A DNA stretch of 51,396 bases, taken from Candidatus Peribacter sp. UBA6535. GTDB taxonomy: Bacteria > Patescibacteriota > Gracilibacteria > Peribacterales > Peribacteraceae. Below the pieces are notes generated by a model, which was given only the letters and a program-made list of their open reading frames with translations, was not told the origin of the DNA and made no database searches. The stretch lies in assembly GCA_002436205.1 (NCBI GenBank), contig DJKT01000007.1, positions 1 to 51,396 on the forward strand, in the 5' to 3' direction. Positions within the stretch are counted from its first letter, which is position 1. Every line of letters begins with the position of its first letter. Positions 1 to 8,002 of this stretch are shown piece by piece. Made by a program: the position numbers and the translations under genes.

Positions 1-35
1 AGATCTCTCAGCATAAAATAAGGGGGAATGAGCGC

Positions 36-302
36 TTAGGCAGGCTCGAGCACTTTAAGATTAACACGTTTATCTACATTTCCACCAACGATACGGAGTA
101 GCGTTCGTAGAGCTTTGATGGTTTGTCCACTCTTTCCAATGAGCTTTCCCATATCACTGTCACTTACTTTAACCGTAAGCAGTACTCCTAAATCATCCTC
201 CTGTTGTTCTATAATAAGTTGATCTTTATCAGCGATAATTGCCTCAAGTACATACTTGAGAAAGGCATATCCCGGTTGGTCTGTAGAAGTGTCGTCTGAC
301 AT
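36..302 (-). CDS. khpA: KH-domain RNA-binding protein (KhpA-like)
   Basis: Small 88-residue single-KH protein. The KH GXXG loop is visible as GKSG at residues 56-59 inside MGKLIGKSGQTIKALRTLL, the usual RNA-contact element. In the known family KhpA binds RNA in the cytoplasm and is linked to cell-division and translation control. It follows rpsP with an 11-nt gap on the same strand, matching the common order rpsP-khpA-rimM-trmD; the next gene would lie outside the window. A TAAACT hexamer inside the rpsP end, 8 nt before the ATG, could give an internal leaderless transcript. Family assignment is firm; the specific role is inferred. Confidence 0.9.
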   Translation of the reverse strand: MSDDTSTDQPGYAFLKYVLEAIIADKDQLIIEQQEDDLGVLLTVKVSDSDMGKLIGKSGQTIKALRTLLRIVGGNVDKRVNLKVLEPA

Positions 303-313
303 ACGATGGTAGT

Positions 314-844
314 TTAGGCGTCTGCTTCTTTCTTGTCATCTTTATCCTCCGTAGCCTCATCTGCGGAGGAGGATTCTTCTTTCTCCTCTGGCTTTTCCTC
401 TTTCTTTGGCTCTTCAGCAGGCTTTTCTTCCTCTTCCTTTGGCTCATCGGCTGGAGCTTCTTCCTCCTTCTTTTCTTCTTTTGGAGCTTCTTCTACAGGC
501 TTCTCTTCATCTTTAGGCGCCTCATCGGCAGGTGCTGCTGCAGGCTCTTTTTCTACTTCTTTACGCTTCTTTTGCTTTGTATAGCGCTCCATGTACTTCT
601 CAAGTCCCTTAATACCCTCTTTTGCAAGAAGTCTGGCTACAGTATCTGTAGGAATCGCACCATTTTTGATCCAGTGATCGATGCGTTCTTTATTAAATTC
701 GAATGTAACGGGGTCTCTTGTTGGCAAATAGTGACCCAAAAGCTCTAACGATTTTCCTTTTGCTGCATTACTCTTTTCTGTCACCACAAGTCTAAATGTG
801 GGATTGTTCTTATTACCGGTTCTTTGGAGTCGAATTCTTAACAT
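314..844 (-). CDS. rpsP: 30S ribosomal protein S16 with long charged C-terminal tail
   Basis: Residues 1 to about 80 are a normal S16 (start MLRIRLQRTGNKNNP, then LLGHYLP and ERIDHWIKNGAIPTDT). Standard S16 is about 80-90 residues; this one is 176. From about residue 92 it continues as a Lys/Glu/Pro/Ala low-complexity tail ending in an acidic Ser/Asp segment. S16 sits in the body of the 30S subunit, so the tail would be exposed or disordered. It is upstream of khpA in one transcription unit. The tail reads continuously in frame with no sign of frameshift, so it appears genuine. Confidence 0.96.
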   Translation of the reverse strand: MLRIRLQRTGNKNNPTFRLVVTEKSNAAKGKSLELLGHYLPTRDPVTFEFNKERIDHWIKNGAIPTDTVARLLAKEGIKGLEKYMERYTKQKKRKEVEKEPAAAPADEAPKDEEKPVEEAPKEEKKEEEAPADEPKEEEEKPAEEPKKEEKPEEKEESSSADEATEDKDDKKEADA

Positions 845-876
845 AAAGCTCGCAGAGTTTAGGGGCTCTGGATGCG

Positions 877-1176
877 CTATGCAAGAGAAATAGACCGAGA
901 AATGACGATTTCATGAATATCAATTCCATCATGACCACTTAAGAATGCTACTAGCTCCTCTTTACACTGAGAAAGCTCCTGAGAAGCAATAGGATGATCT
1001 GATTCAATATGCAAAGTTGTTTTGCTATTCTTTGTGACTCTCAAATGCACACTCTGCGTTGGCAGATTTTCCTGAATCCACTGATGTGCTATGTAGGTTA
1101 CATACGAGGCTGATGCCTCGTCTTTAAGTCCACGCTTACTGAGAACCCGAGGAATGAGGTGGGAGAGTTTATCCAT
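877..1176 (-). CDS. DUF721/DciA-like small protein
   Basis: A 99-residue protein with an N-terminal helix (MDKLSHLIPRVLSKRGL) and a C-terminal beta-alpha segment (LRVTKNSKTTLHIESDHPIASQ...). The layout resembles the DUF721 fold, a KH-like domain found in DciA, the ancestral loader of replicative helicase. Similarity is by general pattern only, so the role is tentative. It lies 3 nt downstream of a glycosyltransferase and just upstream of rpsP, probably co-transcribed. dnaB is encoded elsewhere in this window, so a DciA-like partner would make sense. Confidence 0.5.
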   Translation of the reverse strand: MDKLSHLIPRVLSKRGLKDEASASYVTYIAHQWIQENLPTQSVHLRVTKNSKTTLHIESDHPIASQELSQCKEELVAFLSGHDGIDIHEIVISRSISLA

Positions 1177-1179
1177 AAT

Positions 1180-2205
1180 TTAGGAAGCAAGTATATCAGC
1201 TAATTGCGCGGCTGACTGGCTCCAATTATATTTTTTGTCCGGAGGGTCAGACAGCGTAGGAGGATTTTTAAAAGCCCCAGCAAGCGAATCTGTTGTCGGG
1301 TCGACAAGTAGAGCGTGTGCACCTGCAACCTCTGGTATTGCAGATGTATTCGAGGCAATGACGGGACACCCACATGCGCGTGCTTCCAAAATGGGCAGGC
1401 AAAACCCTTCATAAAGAGAGGCTGTTACAAAGCATCCAGCGCAGGAGTATAGCGTTGCTAATTCATCGTTTTCTATGCCGAGTAAAACCCTTACACCTCC
1501 ATGAGTTTTAAGTGTCTCAACCTCTTTACCATTCGTGACTACAATCAAGGGGGTGCTGATGCACGCTTTTGCATGTGCATCTATGAGCATTTGTACATTC
1601 TTATGTTGCTTCGCAGTCCCTACATACAAAAAATATCCAGGCTTTAGATCATAAAAACTCAAAACATCTGGGTCATCAGTTTCCTGTAATGATGAATCAA
1701 ACCCCTCTGTTATCTCAACTGTTTTTTTCGCGACGAGTGACCCGTACATCTCTTTAATCTCGTTCATTGTAAATGCACTTACAGCAATGAGGCTTTTGGC
1801 CTTTCGAACAGTTCGACTGATTACGATTCTGTAGGCGAGTCTTTTGATGAATGATGCATGGTTCGGGTAACGATGTAAAATGAGATCATGAACAGTTGCA
1901 ACGAAAGGAACAGGGCAGAAATACGGAACATTAAAATGAGGAGCGTAGAGAAGATCTACTTTTGATTTTTTAATTGATCTAGGAAAGTGAATCTGCTCTG
2001 CAAATGAGTAGTGATCATAATTCGTAATTCTTAATTCGTAATTCTTAGAGCTCAAATCAGAAAGCCACTCTTCATCATCCGATCGAACAAACAGCACAAA
2101 CGTATCATCTGACACTTCCAAGAGGTTTTTAACAATATTCCTCGTATAGGTACCAAGCCCCACACTCAGAGAAGCAAACCGACAATCGATTCCAATGCGA
2201 GCCAT
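1180..2205 (-). CDS. Glycosyltransferase, GT4/GT-B family
   Basis: 341 residues with GT-B layout: acceptor-side half with FVATVHDLILHRYP near 105-118 and SLIAVSAFTMNEI near 137-149, then donor-side half with YFLYVGTAKQHKN and the YEGFCLPILEARACGCPVIA block holding the E-x7-E nucleotide-sugar motif. Likely transfers a sugar from a nucleotide donor to a cell-surface glycan; the substrate cannot be read. Residues near 56-66 (NYELRITNYD) are encoded by a 7-bp tandem repeat inserted in frame (2015-2047). The ATG lies 7 nt after a TATCAT -10 element shared with the divergent prmC. Confidence 0.9.
   Translation of the reverse strand: MARIGIDCRFASLSVGLGTYTRNIVKNLLEVSDDTFVLFVRSDDEEWLSDLSSKNYELRITNYDHYSFAEQIHFPRSIKKSKVDLLYAPHFNVPYFCPVPFVATVHDLILHRYPNHASFIKRLAYRIVISRTVRKAKSLIAVSAFTMNEIKEMYGSLVAKKTVEITEGFDSSLQETDDPDVLSFYDLKPGYFLYVGTAKQHKNVQMLIDAHAKACISTPLIVVTNGKEVETLKTHGGVRVLLGIENDELATLYSCAGCFVTASLYEGFCLPILEARACGCPVIASNTSAIPEVAGAHALLVDPTTDSLAGAFKNPPTLSDPPDKKYNWSQSAAQLADILAS
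2015..2047. repeat. Heptameric tandem repeat inside glycosyltransferase gene
   Basis: Four 7-bp units alternating ATTCGTA and ATTCTTA, preceded by a partial ATCATA unit. The tract is in frame on the minus strand and is translated as NYELRITNYD in a variable part of the N-terminal GT domain. It belongs to the same period-7 repeat type as those at 19653, 28957, 29190 and 42738. Confidence 0.85.
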
Positions 2206-2223
2206 CTCCCGTATGATACCCGC
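2206..2223. promoter_or_regulatory. Bidirectional leaderless promoter, overlapping -10 elements
   Basis: The whole 18-bp gap between two divergent ATG codons holds GTATGATAC. Rightward it gives TATGAT (2212-2217), 6 nt before the prmC ATG. Leftward it gives TATCAT (2218-2213), 7 nt before the glycosyltransferase ATG. The two hexamers share five bases, so RNA polymerase could occupy only one direction at a time. Confidence 0.65.
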
Positions 2224-2994
2224 ATGACAGTAGAAGAAGCACTCAAGTCATCGGGAATTGATAGATTGGATGCGGAGATCCTTCTGGCGGATCTATTAGA
2301 CAAATCCCGCGAGTGGCTAGTGGCACATCCGGAAGGCGAAATTGATACTTCCGGGTGGGAAGAGAGGATCGAACGGAGAAAGAACCACGAACCCGTTTCC
2401 TATATTACAAACAAGCAAGACTTTTACGGAAGGGATTTCTATGTGGACAACAAGGTCCTTATTCCACGGCCATCTACAGAAAGATTGATTGATCTCTTCA
2501 TGGATTTTCTCGAAGACGGAGAAGACCGCATCCGAGAACTTGATTCAGAGATTATAGGCACTGCTATGAAGCTTGGGGATCTCGCAGAAGCAAAAACCAT
2601 AGTCGATGTCTGTACTGGCAGCGGATGTATCGCAGTTACACTTGCACTAGAAACTGACAAGAGGATTATAGCGACAGACATCAGCAAAGATGCACTCGAT
2701 GTTGCGAAGCAAAATGCTGAGAAGTATGGGGTTACAGGTCGCATTGACTTTCGGCATGGAGATTTATTAGAGCCGATTAAAGATCTAAAAGAACCATTCA
2801 TTATCATTAGCAATCCACCCTATATCCCTGAAGGCAATACGCTCATGTCAGATGTTGCAAACTTCGAGCCACATCTAGCACTCTTTAGTGGTCCAGATGG
2901 GAGGGATGCTGTTGTAAAAATTAACAACAACTCCAAGGCACACAAATGGTGCAGAGGGCTAGTTATAGAATGTGAGAAGGGGCAATTAGACTGA
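2224..2994 (+). CDS. prmC: Peptide chain release factor N5-glutamine methyltransferase, C-terminally short
   Basis: PrmC methylates the Gln of the GGQ motif in release factors using SAM. Visible are the SAM-binding motif (IVDVCTGSGCIA, about 126-137), an acidic residue in IIATD, and the catalytic NPPY at 197-200. The helical N-terminal domain (1-75) is present. At 256 residues it is shorter than the usual 280 or more: it stops soon after LVIECEKGQ, where most homologues continue about 40 residues. The end overlaps a convergent small gene by 9 nt. One TGTTGT-N8-ACAACA palindrome lies in the coding sequence at 2910-2929. Leaderless start is likely. Confidence 0.88.
   Translation: MTVEEALKSSGIDRLDAEILLADLLDKSREWLVAHPEGEIDTSGWEERIERRKNHEPVSYITNKQDFYGRDFYVDNKVLIPRPSTERLIDLFMDFLEDGEDRIRELDSEIIGTAMKLGDLAEAKTIVDVCTGSGCIAVTLALETDKRIIATDISKDALDVAKQNAEKYGVTGRIDFRHGDLLEPIKDLKEPFIIISNPPYIPEGNTLMSDVANFEPHLALFSGPDGRDAVVKINNNSKAHKWCRGLVIECEKGQLD
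2910..2929. repeat. TGTTGT-N8-ACAACA palindrome, copy A
   Basis: 20-bp palindrome with 6-bp arms and an 8-bp A/T-only spacer (AAAAATTA), within prmC where it is read as VVKINN. One of five copies with the same 6-8-6 geometry. Confidence 0.85.
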
Positions 2995-3201
2995 AGTCTC
3001 AGTTGGAGATAGTGCATTACCATCATTGGCTATCTCACTCTGAACTTGCTCTAGCGTAGCCTCGAAAGCAACTTTACGCCCATCTATTAGATTCACCACA
3101 ACTTCACCACCGTTACTCCTGAAAGAGCCAATTCCACGTATTTGCGGTACGTGCTGGAGTAGATCTACATCGAATGGTAGTGTTTCAGATTTTCTAAACA
3201 T
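2986..3201 (-). CDS. Small hypothetical protein
   Basis: A 71-residue reading frame convergent with prmC, overlapping its end by 9 nt. The middle (EVVVNLIDGRKVAFEATLEQVQSEI, in two pieces around residues 33-58) looks like a short beta-strand/helix unit with an Arg-Lys pair. No family recognised. The composition is normal protein-like, and the space between prmC and purA is otherwise empty. No clear ribosome-binding site. Confidence 0.5.
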   Translation of the reverse strand: MFRKSETLPFDVDLLQHVPQIRGIGSFRSNGGEVVVNLIDGRKVAFEATLEQVQSEIANDGNALSPTETSV

Positions 3202-3299
3202 AGGCTAGATAAGTAAATTGCCGGACATTTATACAGATCACTAAAAGGAAAAACAAGTAAAAAGCTTTCCTTTTATGAAGCTGCCAGTACAATAGTTCT

Positions 3300-4511
3300 G
3301 TGAGCGGCATTCAATCCTCCCTTGGCCCAGTAACTTCCGTAATTGGGGCACAGTGGGGAGATGAGGGGAAGGGGAAAATCGTCGATATTCTCGCAAGTGA
3401 GTACGACGTTATTGCTCGTGCCTGTGGTGGAGCCAATGCCGGACACACGATAGTTGTAGAAGGGGAGAAGCATGTATTTCATCTGATGCCATCCGGGTGC
3501 CTTCATGAGGGCAAGCAGATAGTACTTGGGTCCGGTCTTGTTATTCACCTACCTACGTTGATGAAAGAAATCGAGACACTGGAAGGTCATGGAATTTCTA
3601 TCTTGGATAGACTCCATATATCAAACGCTGCACACATTGTCTTTGATTATCACAAAGAAGTTGATGGAGCTCTGGAAGAAAGTAGACCGCAGCCAATCGG
3701 AACAACCAAGAGGGGAATCGGCCCTGCCTATATGGACAAAGCCGCCCGCACAGGCGTTCGTATGGAACGTCTAGGGAAAGATCTTTCGAAAGAGATGCAG
3801 AGCCGAGTTTCAAGTATCAAGAAAATATACGGCGTAGACGTGGATGTTGAGACAGAGCTAAAGAATATTGCAGAAGCTCAGGAAAAAATTGGCCACTGCA
3901 TTATAGATACTGTTGCGTATCTCTCAGAAGCACGCACGACCGGTAAAAGTATTTTGATTGAAGGTGCACAAGCAGTCCTTCTCGATATCGATCATGGAAC
4001 GTATCCATTTGTCACCAGTTCTTCAACAACACTCGCAGGAGCACTGCAAGGGCTGGGGCTTCCGCCTATGTGTGTTACGTCTTGCATCGGAGTTGCCAAA
4101 GCCTACTGCACGAGAGTAGGAGAAGGAGTGTTTGATACAGAGGCAGAAGGTGGCGCGCAAGAGAGACTGCGTGAGCGAGGAGGGGAATATGGTTCAACAA
4201 CCGGTCGACCACGCAGAACAGGGTGGCTAAATATCGACCAACTCAATATTGCAAATGCTACAAATGGGTTTACGCACTGGAATGTCACAAAACTTGATGT
4301 CCTCGACGAAGAAGAAGTGATCCCTGTGATGATCAATGGAAAGCTCGAAGAACTTGCAGGCTGGAAATCAAACACCGCTGGAATTACGTCGTTTGATAAA
4401 CTCCCGGAAAGCGCTCAAGCATACATAAAGAGAATCGAAGCAGAAACAGGTGTTTCAGTTGGATTTATTGGGACAGGGCCGGGCAGAGAAGAAATGATCA
4501 CCCGTACTTGA
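3300..4511 (+). CDS. purA: Adenylosuccinate synthetase
   Basis: Catalyses GTP-dependent joining of IMP and aspartate, the first committed step to AMP. The P-loop QWGDEGKGK is at residues 18-26, followed by CGGANAGHT. Later blocks include GTTKRGIGPAY (IMP/Arg contact) and TTTGRPRRTGW-like STTGRPRRTGWLN. At 403 residues it is slightly shorter than the 430-residue E. coli enzyme but appears complete. The start is GTG, chosen because TACAAT (3288-3293) lies 6 nt upstream, as in other leaderless genes here, and because the P-loop follows at the expected distance. The gene ends with TGA. Confidence 0.96.
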   Translation: MSGIQSSLGPVTSVIGAQWGDEGKGKIVDILASEYDVIARACGGANAGHTIVVEGEKHVFHLMPSGCLHEGKQIVLGSGLVIHLPTLMKEIETLEGHGISILDRLHISNAAHIVFDYHKEVDGALEESRPQPIGTTKRGIGPAYMDKAARTGVRMERLGKDLSKEMQSRVSSIKKIYGVDVDVETELKNIAEAQEKIGHCIIDTVAYLSEARTTGKSILIEGAQAVLLDIDHGTYPFVTSSSTTLAGALQGLGLPPMCVTSCIGVAKAYCTRVGEGVFDTEAEGGAQERLRERGGEYGSTTGRPRRTGWLNIDQLNIANATNGFTHWNVTKLDVLDEEEVIPVMINGKLEELAGWKSNTAGITSFDKLPESAQAYIKRIEAETGVSVGFIGTGPGREEMITRT

Positions 4512-4541
4512 TTTTCCGCTATATATAGGGAAAATACTAGT

Positions 4542-5117
4542 ATGAAAAGCACGAGATTGACTACAACTACAGTTATAGAAGATGTTTCACAAGATCAAGT
4601 GTGCCCTTCGCATAACACTGATGAATTTACTGATGCAATGATGGATGTATCATCCCAATGGAGTGAGGCTGCAGAACGTATTGGCGAACTTGATGACGTA
4701 CAAATAATTCCTGAAGATTTAGGCGTCGCAATCAGTCCAACAATTGTACTTTCTGGAGATGTGGTAGCATGTTTTGTGTTAGAGGCAACAAGCAACAAGT
4801 TGTATTCTGCAGTAGCACAAGCAATTATCACTCATAGATCTTCTCTAGTAGTCTTTTTTTCTATGGTTCCAATTGAAGAAACGCTGAAAAGTGGAATGCA
4901 CCCCGTAATAAAAAATATTTCAGTTGGGTTAAATGCACTTCCACTTTCAAGTCAAGGTTCTAAAATCCTATTACCATCACAACCAGTGTCGAGAGTTGAC
5001 CCTGTAGAATCCTATAGCATCAGAGATTTTTGGGGGAAAGGAAGTACACAAGAAAACATCCAGCAAATACTCGAAAGAGGAATTCAGCGAAGAAAAGATC
5101 TGACCAGTCGTAATTAA
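4542..5117 (+). CDS. Hypothetical protein
   Basis: 191 residues without a signal peptide or obvious membrane segment. The N-terminus is Thr-rich and the middle contains a hydrophobic beta-rich stretch (SGDVVACFVLEATSNK, then SSLVVFFSMVPIEET). The C-terminus is a charged helix (TQENIQQILERGIQRRKD). No family recognised. It lies 30 nt after purA, with AT-rich -10-like hexamers just before the ATG (TATATA at 4522 and AATACT at 4533-4538). It converges with NAD kinase; the two stop codons overlap by 4 nt. Confidence 0.65.
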   Translation: MKSTRLTTTTVIEDVSQDQVCPSHNTDEFTDAMMDVSSQWSEAAERIGELDDVQIIPEDLGVAISPTIVLSGDVVACFVLEATSNKLYSAVAQAIITHRSSLVVFFSMVPIEETLKSGMHPVIKNISVGLNALPLSSQGSKILLPSQPVSRVDPVESYSIRDFWGKGSTQENIQQILERGIQRRKDLTSRN

Positions 5118-5998
5118 TCCACCCGCTCACCCCACTTCAGTTTATTGCGTAGCGTTCCAAAGAATGTGTCTTGCTTACGACGCAAAAATTTCACACAACG
5201 TGCATCCTGGGTAATTGTAATAACATCCTCTCCTTCGAGAGCAACATAGACTTGTCCATCAAGTGTGAGAATAACTTCGGTATCCTTATATTTCTTTTGC
5301 TTCGTCTTCACAACAATTTCTACTTTTGCATCACTGCGAATCACTACAGGCTTTTGAGAAAAGCTATGCGGACTGATGGGAGTTAAGATCATTGCATCTA
5401 GACTAGGATGGACTATCGGGCCTCCGGAACTTAAGTTGTACGCTGTGGATCCTGTGGGTGTCGCGATGATCAAACCATCTGCATGAAACGTGGTAAGTGG
5501 CTCGTCATTCACCCTCGTCTCTAAGTCAACAAGTCTGGCGATAGTTCCCTGAGCAATAACAGCTTCATTCAAAGTGAAGCCTGAAATAATCTCATTAGAT
5601 CCGCGCATTGCTTTTACATTCAGTAGTTGTCTTTCATCTAACACACCCTCTCCATGAATAAACTTTGGGATGAGATCTTGCGCTTCATCAAACTCCGTCT
5701 CAGCTAAAAATCCAACTCGCCCGCGATTCACACTCAAAATAGGAGTTGTACAATCTGAAAGTTCACGTACAGCCCTAAGTATTGTTCCATCTCCACCTAT
5801 AACAAGAAGTAAATCAATTTCATCCTCTGACTTGTACTCCGGTAAGTCAGTTGCACAGTCGATGCCACCGGCACGTTTTGGATCCATAAAAACCTGCGCA
5901 CCTGCACCTTGGACGATTGATACTATAGCATCAACAGTCTGACACTTATCCTCAAGACCGGACTTCACAGTAATGCCGACGCGCTTATAGTGGACCAT
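5114..5998 (-). CDS. nadK: NAD kinase
   Basis: Phosphorylates NAD+ to NADP+. The catalytic GGDGT is at residues 68-72, followed by VNRGRVGFLAE. The conserved LNEAVI and TPTGSTAYNLSSGGPIVHP blocks bind NAD and complete the active site. 294 residues is normal for bacterial NadK. TATAAT (6011-6006 on this strand) lies 7 nt before the ATG, inside the end of the upstream glycosyltransferase gene, so it can be expressed alone as a leaderless mRNA. Confidence 0.95.
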   Translation of the reverse strand: MVHYKRVGITVKSGLEDKCQTVDAIVSIVQGAGAQVFMDPKRAGGIDCATDLPEYKSEDEIDLLLVIGGDGTILRAVRELSDCTTPILSVNRGRVGFLAETEFDEAQDLIPKFIHGEGVLDERQLLNVKAMRGSNEIISGFTLNEAVIAQGTIARLVDLETRVNDEPLTTFHADGLIIATPTGSTAYNLSSGGPIVHPSLDAMILTPISPHSFSQKPVVIRSDAKVEIVVKTKQKKYKDTEVILTLDGQVYVALEGEDVITITQDARCVKFLRRKQDTFFGTLRNKLKWGERVD

Positions 5999-6006
5999 CG
6001 CTTTTA

Positions 6007-7044
6007 TTATACGGCACCTTGTATGGCTTCTAAGAAAAAATCGACAGTTCTTTTCCAGCTAAAGCGTGACGCCTGAACAGGCCCTTCAGATGCCAAATTC
6101 TGCCTTAAATCAGCACTTTCAAGCAATGCAATCAAGCCGGTGGTAATCGACCTTACACTCTCTGGGTCGACGACATGCGCAGCGCTCCCAGCAACTTCCT
6201 TCAAACTTCCTTTGTCTGATGTCAACACAGGAATACCCCGTTGCAAAGCATCGAGTACTTGCATTCCAAATCCTTCATAAAGTGATGGATATGCAAAAAC
6301 GGTAGCTGTAGAAAGGAGTCTTTGATATTCATCATCAGATACATAGTTTTTCCACTCGACTCCGTCTGTAATTCTAGAGAGTCGCAGGATCTCTGCATCT
6401 TCCCACCCGCGTGCACCAACAAGTACGAGCTTATATTGAGCCCGAAGTTGCTTGGGGAGATTTGCATACGCATGTATAAGCCGCTCCTGATTTTTACGAG
6501 GGCAAAGCGTCCCAACACAAAGTATTGTTTTGTGATCTGGGTCTGCAAGTGGCATGCCCTCACGCATGGGACCTGCGTAAATCGCAGTTACGTGGCTAGG
6601 AGAAAGTCGTGGGAACTTTTCTAAAAGATCTGCGCGCGTTGCCTCACTTACTGTGCATACATGTCGAGCATTCATAATTGCTTTATGTATCAGCAGCCTC
6701 TCTATACACTTTGCACGTTTTTCATGTGGTTCGCCTTGGAAGGCAATAAGGTCATGAACAATAGGAACATACGCAACACGCTTACCGAGAAGGTAGGGGA
6801 CAATAAAACTTGTCGGACTTATGTAATAATCGCACTGCAAAACTTTCACATATTTTGCAGCAGCCATGTGCCACAGTAACTTCCCAGAAAATGCTGCTGA
6901 ACCTTCGATAGATTGAGAAGTGTGTGTTAGTACCTTGAGGTCTGCATCTCGATGAGAGAGTTCATCAAGAAATCCCTTTGTCCATTGGCCCTTACCGGCC
7001 TTGGTTGTGGCAAAAGCCTCTCTGGCATCGATTACAAGTTTCAC
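6007..7044 (-). CDS. Glycosyltransferase, GT4 family
   Basis: 345 residues of GT-B type. The N-terminal half has YVPIVHDLIAFQGEPHEK and ARHVCTVSEATRADLLEKF. The C-terminal donor half has ILCVGTLCPRKNQERLI and the YEGFGMQVLDALQRGIPVL block with the E-x7-E type nucleotide-sugar site. A cytoplasmic enzyme likely decorating surface glycans; donor and acceptor unknown. The start is GTG (MKLVIDAREA), 7 nt after a TACACT element. Similar in plan to the transferase at 1180-2205 but clearly a different gene. Confidence 0.9.
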   Translation of the reverse strand: MKLVIDAREAFATTKAGKGQWTKGFLDELSHRDADLKVLTHTSQSIEGSAAFSGKLLWHMAAAKYVKVLQCDYYISPTSFIVPYLLGKRVAYVPIVHDLIAFQGEPHEKRAKCIERLLIHKAIMNARHVCTVSEATRADLLEKFPRLSPSHVTAIYAGPMREGMPLADPDHKTILCVGTLCPRKNQERLIHAYANLPKQLRAQYKLVLVGARGWEDAEILRLSRITDGVEWKNYVSDDEYQRLLSTATVFAYPSLYEGFGMQVLDALQRGIPVLTSDKGSLKEVAGSAAHVVDPESVRSITTGLIALLESADLRQNLASEGPVQASRFSWKRTVDFFLEAIQGAV

Positions 7045-7073
7045 GAATAAGAGTGTAATGCTATGATTTCACT
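7045..7073. promoter_or_regulatory. Divergent leaderless promoters
   Basis: A 29-bp gap between the GTG of the leftward glycosyltransferase and the ATG of the rightward membrane gene. Leftward -10 TACACT (7057-7052) has a 7-nt gap to GTG. Rightward extended -10 TGCTATGAT (hexamer 7062-7067) has a 6-nt gap to ATG. No room for ordinary 5' leaders. Confidence 0.6.
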
Positions 7074-7622
7074 ATGCCAAATAGAGCACTGCGAAAGATT
7101 ATGGCCTTGGACCTTGAGGAGAAAATTCTTAATGGAGCGTCACTTGCTGCGTTCCTGAGTGTATTTTTCCCATGGGTTGGAGGAGAGTGGCTTGGAGGAG
7201 ATGTAATCACCTATTCAGGGCTCGGCTTCTTTACCTCATTTATAGGTCTAACTGTCCTACTTCTTCATCTGTATATTCTTCTGATCACCTTCGTTCCGGT
7301 TACTGGAGGTCCTCCAATTGTCCAGAGAAGAAACAGAGATATCGTAAGGCTTCTGGCGGCACTACTTGCCTCAATACTCACAATTGCCATCTGGACAGTA
7401 TTAACAAAATTTACGTTCGAATTTAGTCGCCTACAGGTTCACTTCGGGCTGTACGGAACACTTGGAGGGAGTTTGGTGTGTCTTCTCTATGCATTTTTGC
7501 GATACCAAGAAAGTAAGCATTCTGTTGTAAAAGAATTATTCTCACACGAAGAGGATCAAAGCCATGCAAAGAAGCCGATCCCTCCATCAATGGAGCCAGA
7601 AGAACATAGAACACACCTATAA
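7074..7622 (+). CDS. Predicted four-helix inner-membrane protein
   Basis: 182 residues with about four hydrophobic segments (around 22-37, 48-75, 90-110, 122-142), joined by a cytoplasmic-looking QRRNRDIVR loop, and a hydrophilic charged C-terminal tail. No family recognised. The ATG is supported by a -10 element 6 nt upstream; an in-frame ATG 27 nt downstream (MALDLEEKI) is an alternative. The next gene follows after 50 nt on the same strand with its own -10. Confidence 0.7.
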   Translation: MPNRALRKIMALDLEEKILNGASLAAFLSVFFPWVGGEWLGGDVITYSGLGFFTSFIGLTVLLLHLYILLITFVPVTGGPPIVQRRNRDIVRLLAALLASILTIAIWTVLTKFTFEFSRLQVHFGLYGTLGGSLVCLLYAFLRYQESKHSVVKELFSHEEDQSHAKKPIPPSMEPEEHRTHL

Positions 7623-7672
7623 AAAGTACGAAGACCTTAAGATTCAGAGGATAGATCATGTATCATAGCTTC

Positions 7673-8002
7673 ATGAGCGATACCGAATTTCAGCCAGATG
7701 ACTTTGTCTACGTAGACCCAGATGCTAGAACAGCTGTCGGACTTGTGGAGTGGGATAAGGACGGAAATGCTGTCCCTAGGCAATGGCCGCGAGTTCAAAA
7801 AGAATCCAAGGATGATGCAGATGATAAGCCGAAGGCAAAGCCATTTAGAAAGCCAAGAGTACGCTACTACCCGTGGGGGAGCTACCGCACCATGAGCAAG
7901 CTCTATAAATTGCAGGGTAAAGTAAAAGACAAAGATACCGAAGACTACATCCAACTAGATGTCGCTATAAACAAACTGCAGGAAGAACCATACTGGAACT
8001 AA
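7673..8002 (+). CDS. Small hypothetical charged protein
   Basis: 109 residues starting MSDTEFQPDDFVYVDP. It has an acidic N-terminus, a Lys/Asp-rich linker and a Tyr/Trp-containing second half (RVRYYPWGSYRTMSKLYK). No family recognised; cytoplasmic by composition. The ATG at 7673 is preferred over one 15 nt upstream because TATCAT (7661-7666) sits 6 nt before it, and that upstream ATG overlaps the promoter. It converges with fbp, overlapping its end by 4 nt. Confidence 0.7.
   Translation: MSDTEFQPDDFVYVDPDARTAVGLVEWDKDGNAVPRQWPRVQKESKDDADDKPKAKPFRKPRVRYYPWGSYRTMSKLYKLQGKVKDKDTEDYIQLDVAINKLQEEPYWN

Noticed and set aside
333..584. Ser/Gly-rich plus-strand frame opposite the S16 tail
   Set aside because: It is the mirror of the Glu/Lys-rich tail codons; the composition follows from the antisense reading.
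3243..3274. AAAAGGAAA/TTTCCTTTT hairpin before purA as a riboswitch
   Set aside because: A/T-rich stem with a 14-nt loop only, no conserved aptamer features, and the predicted transcript starts downstream of it.
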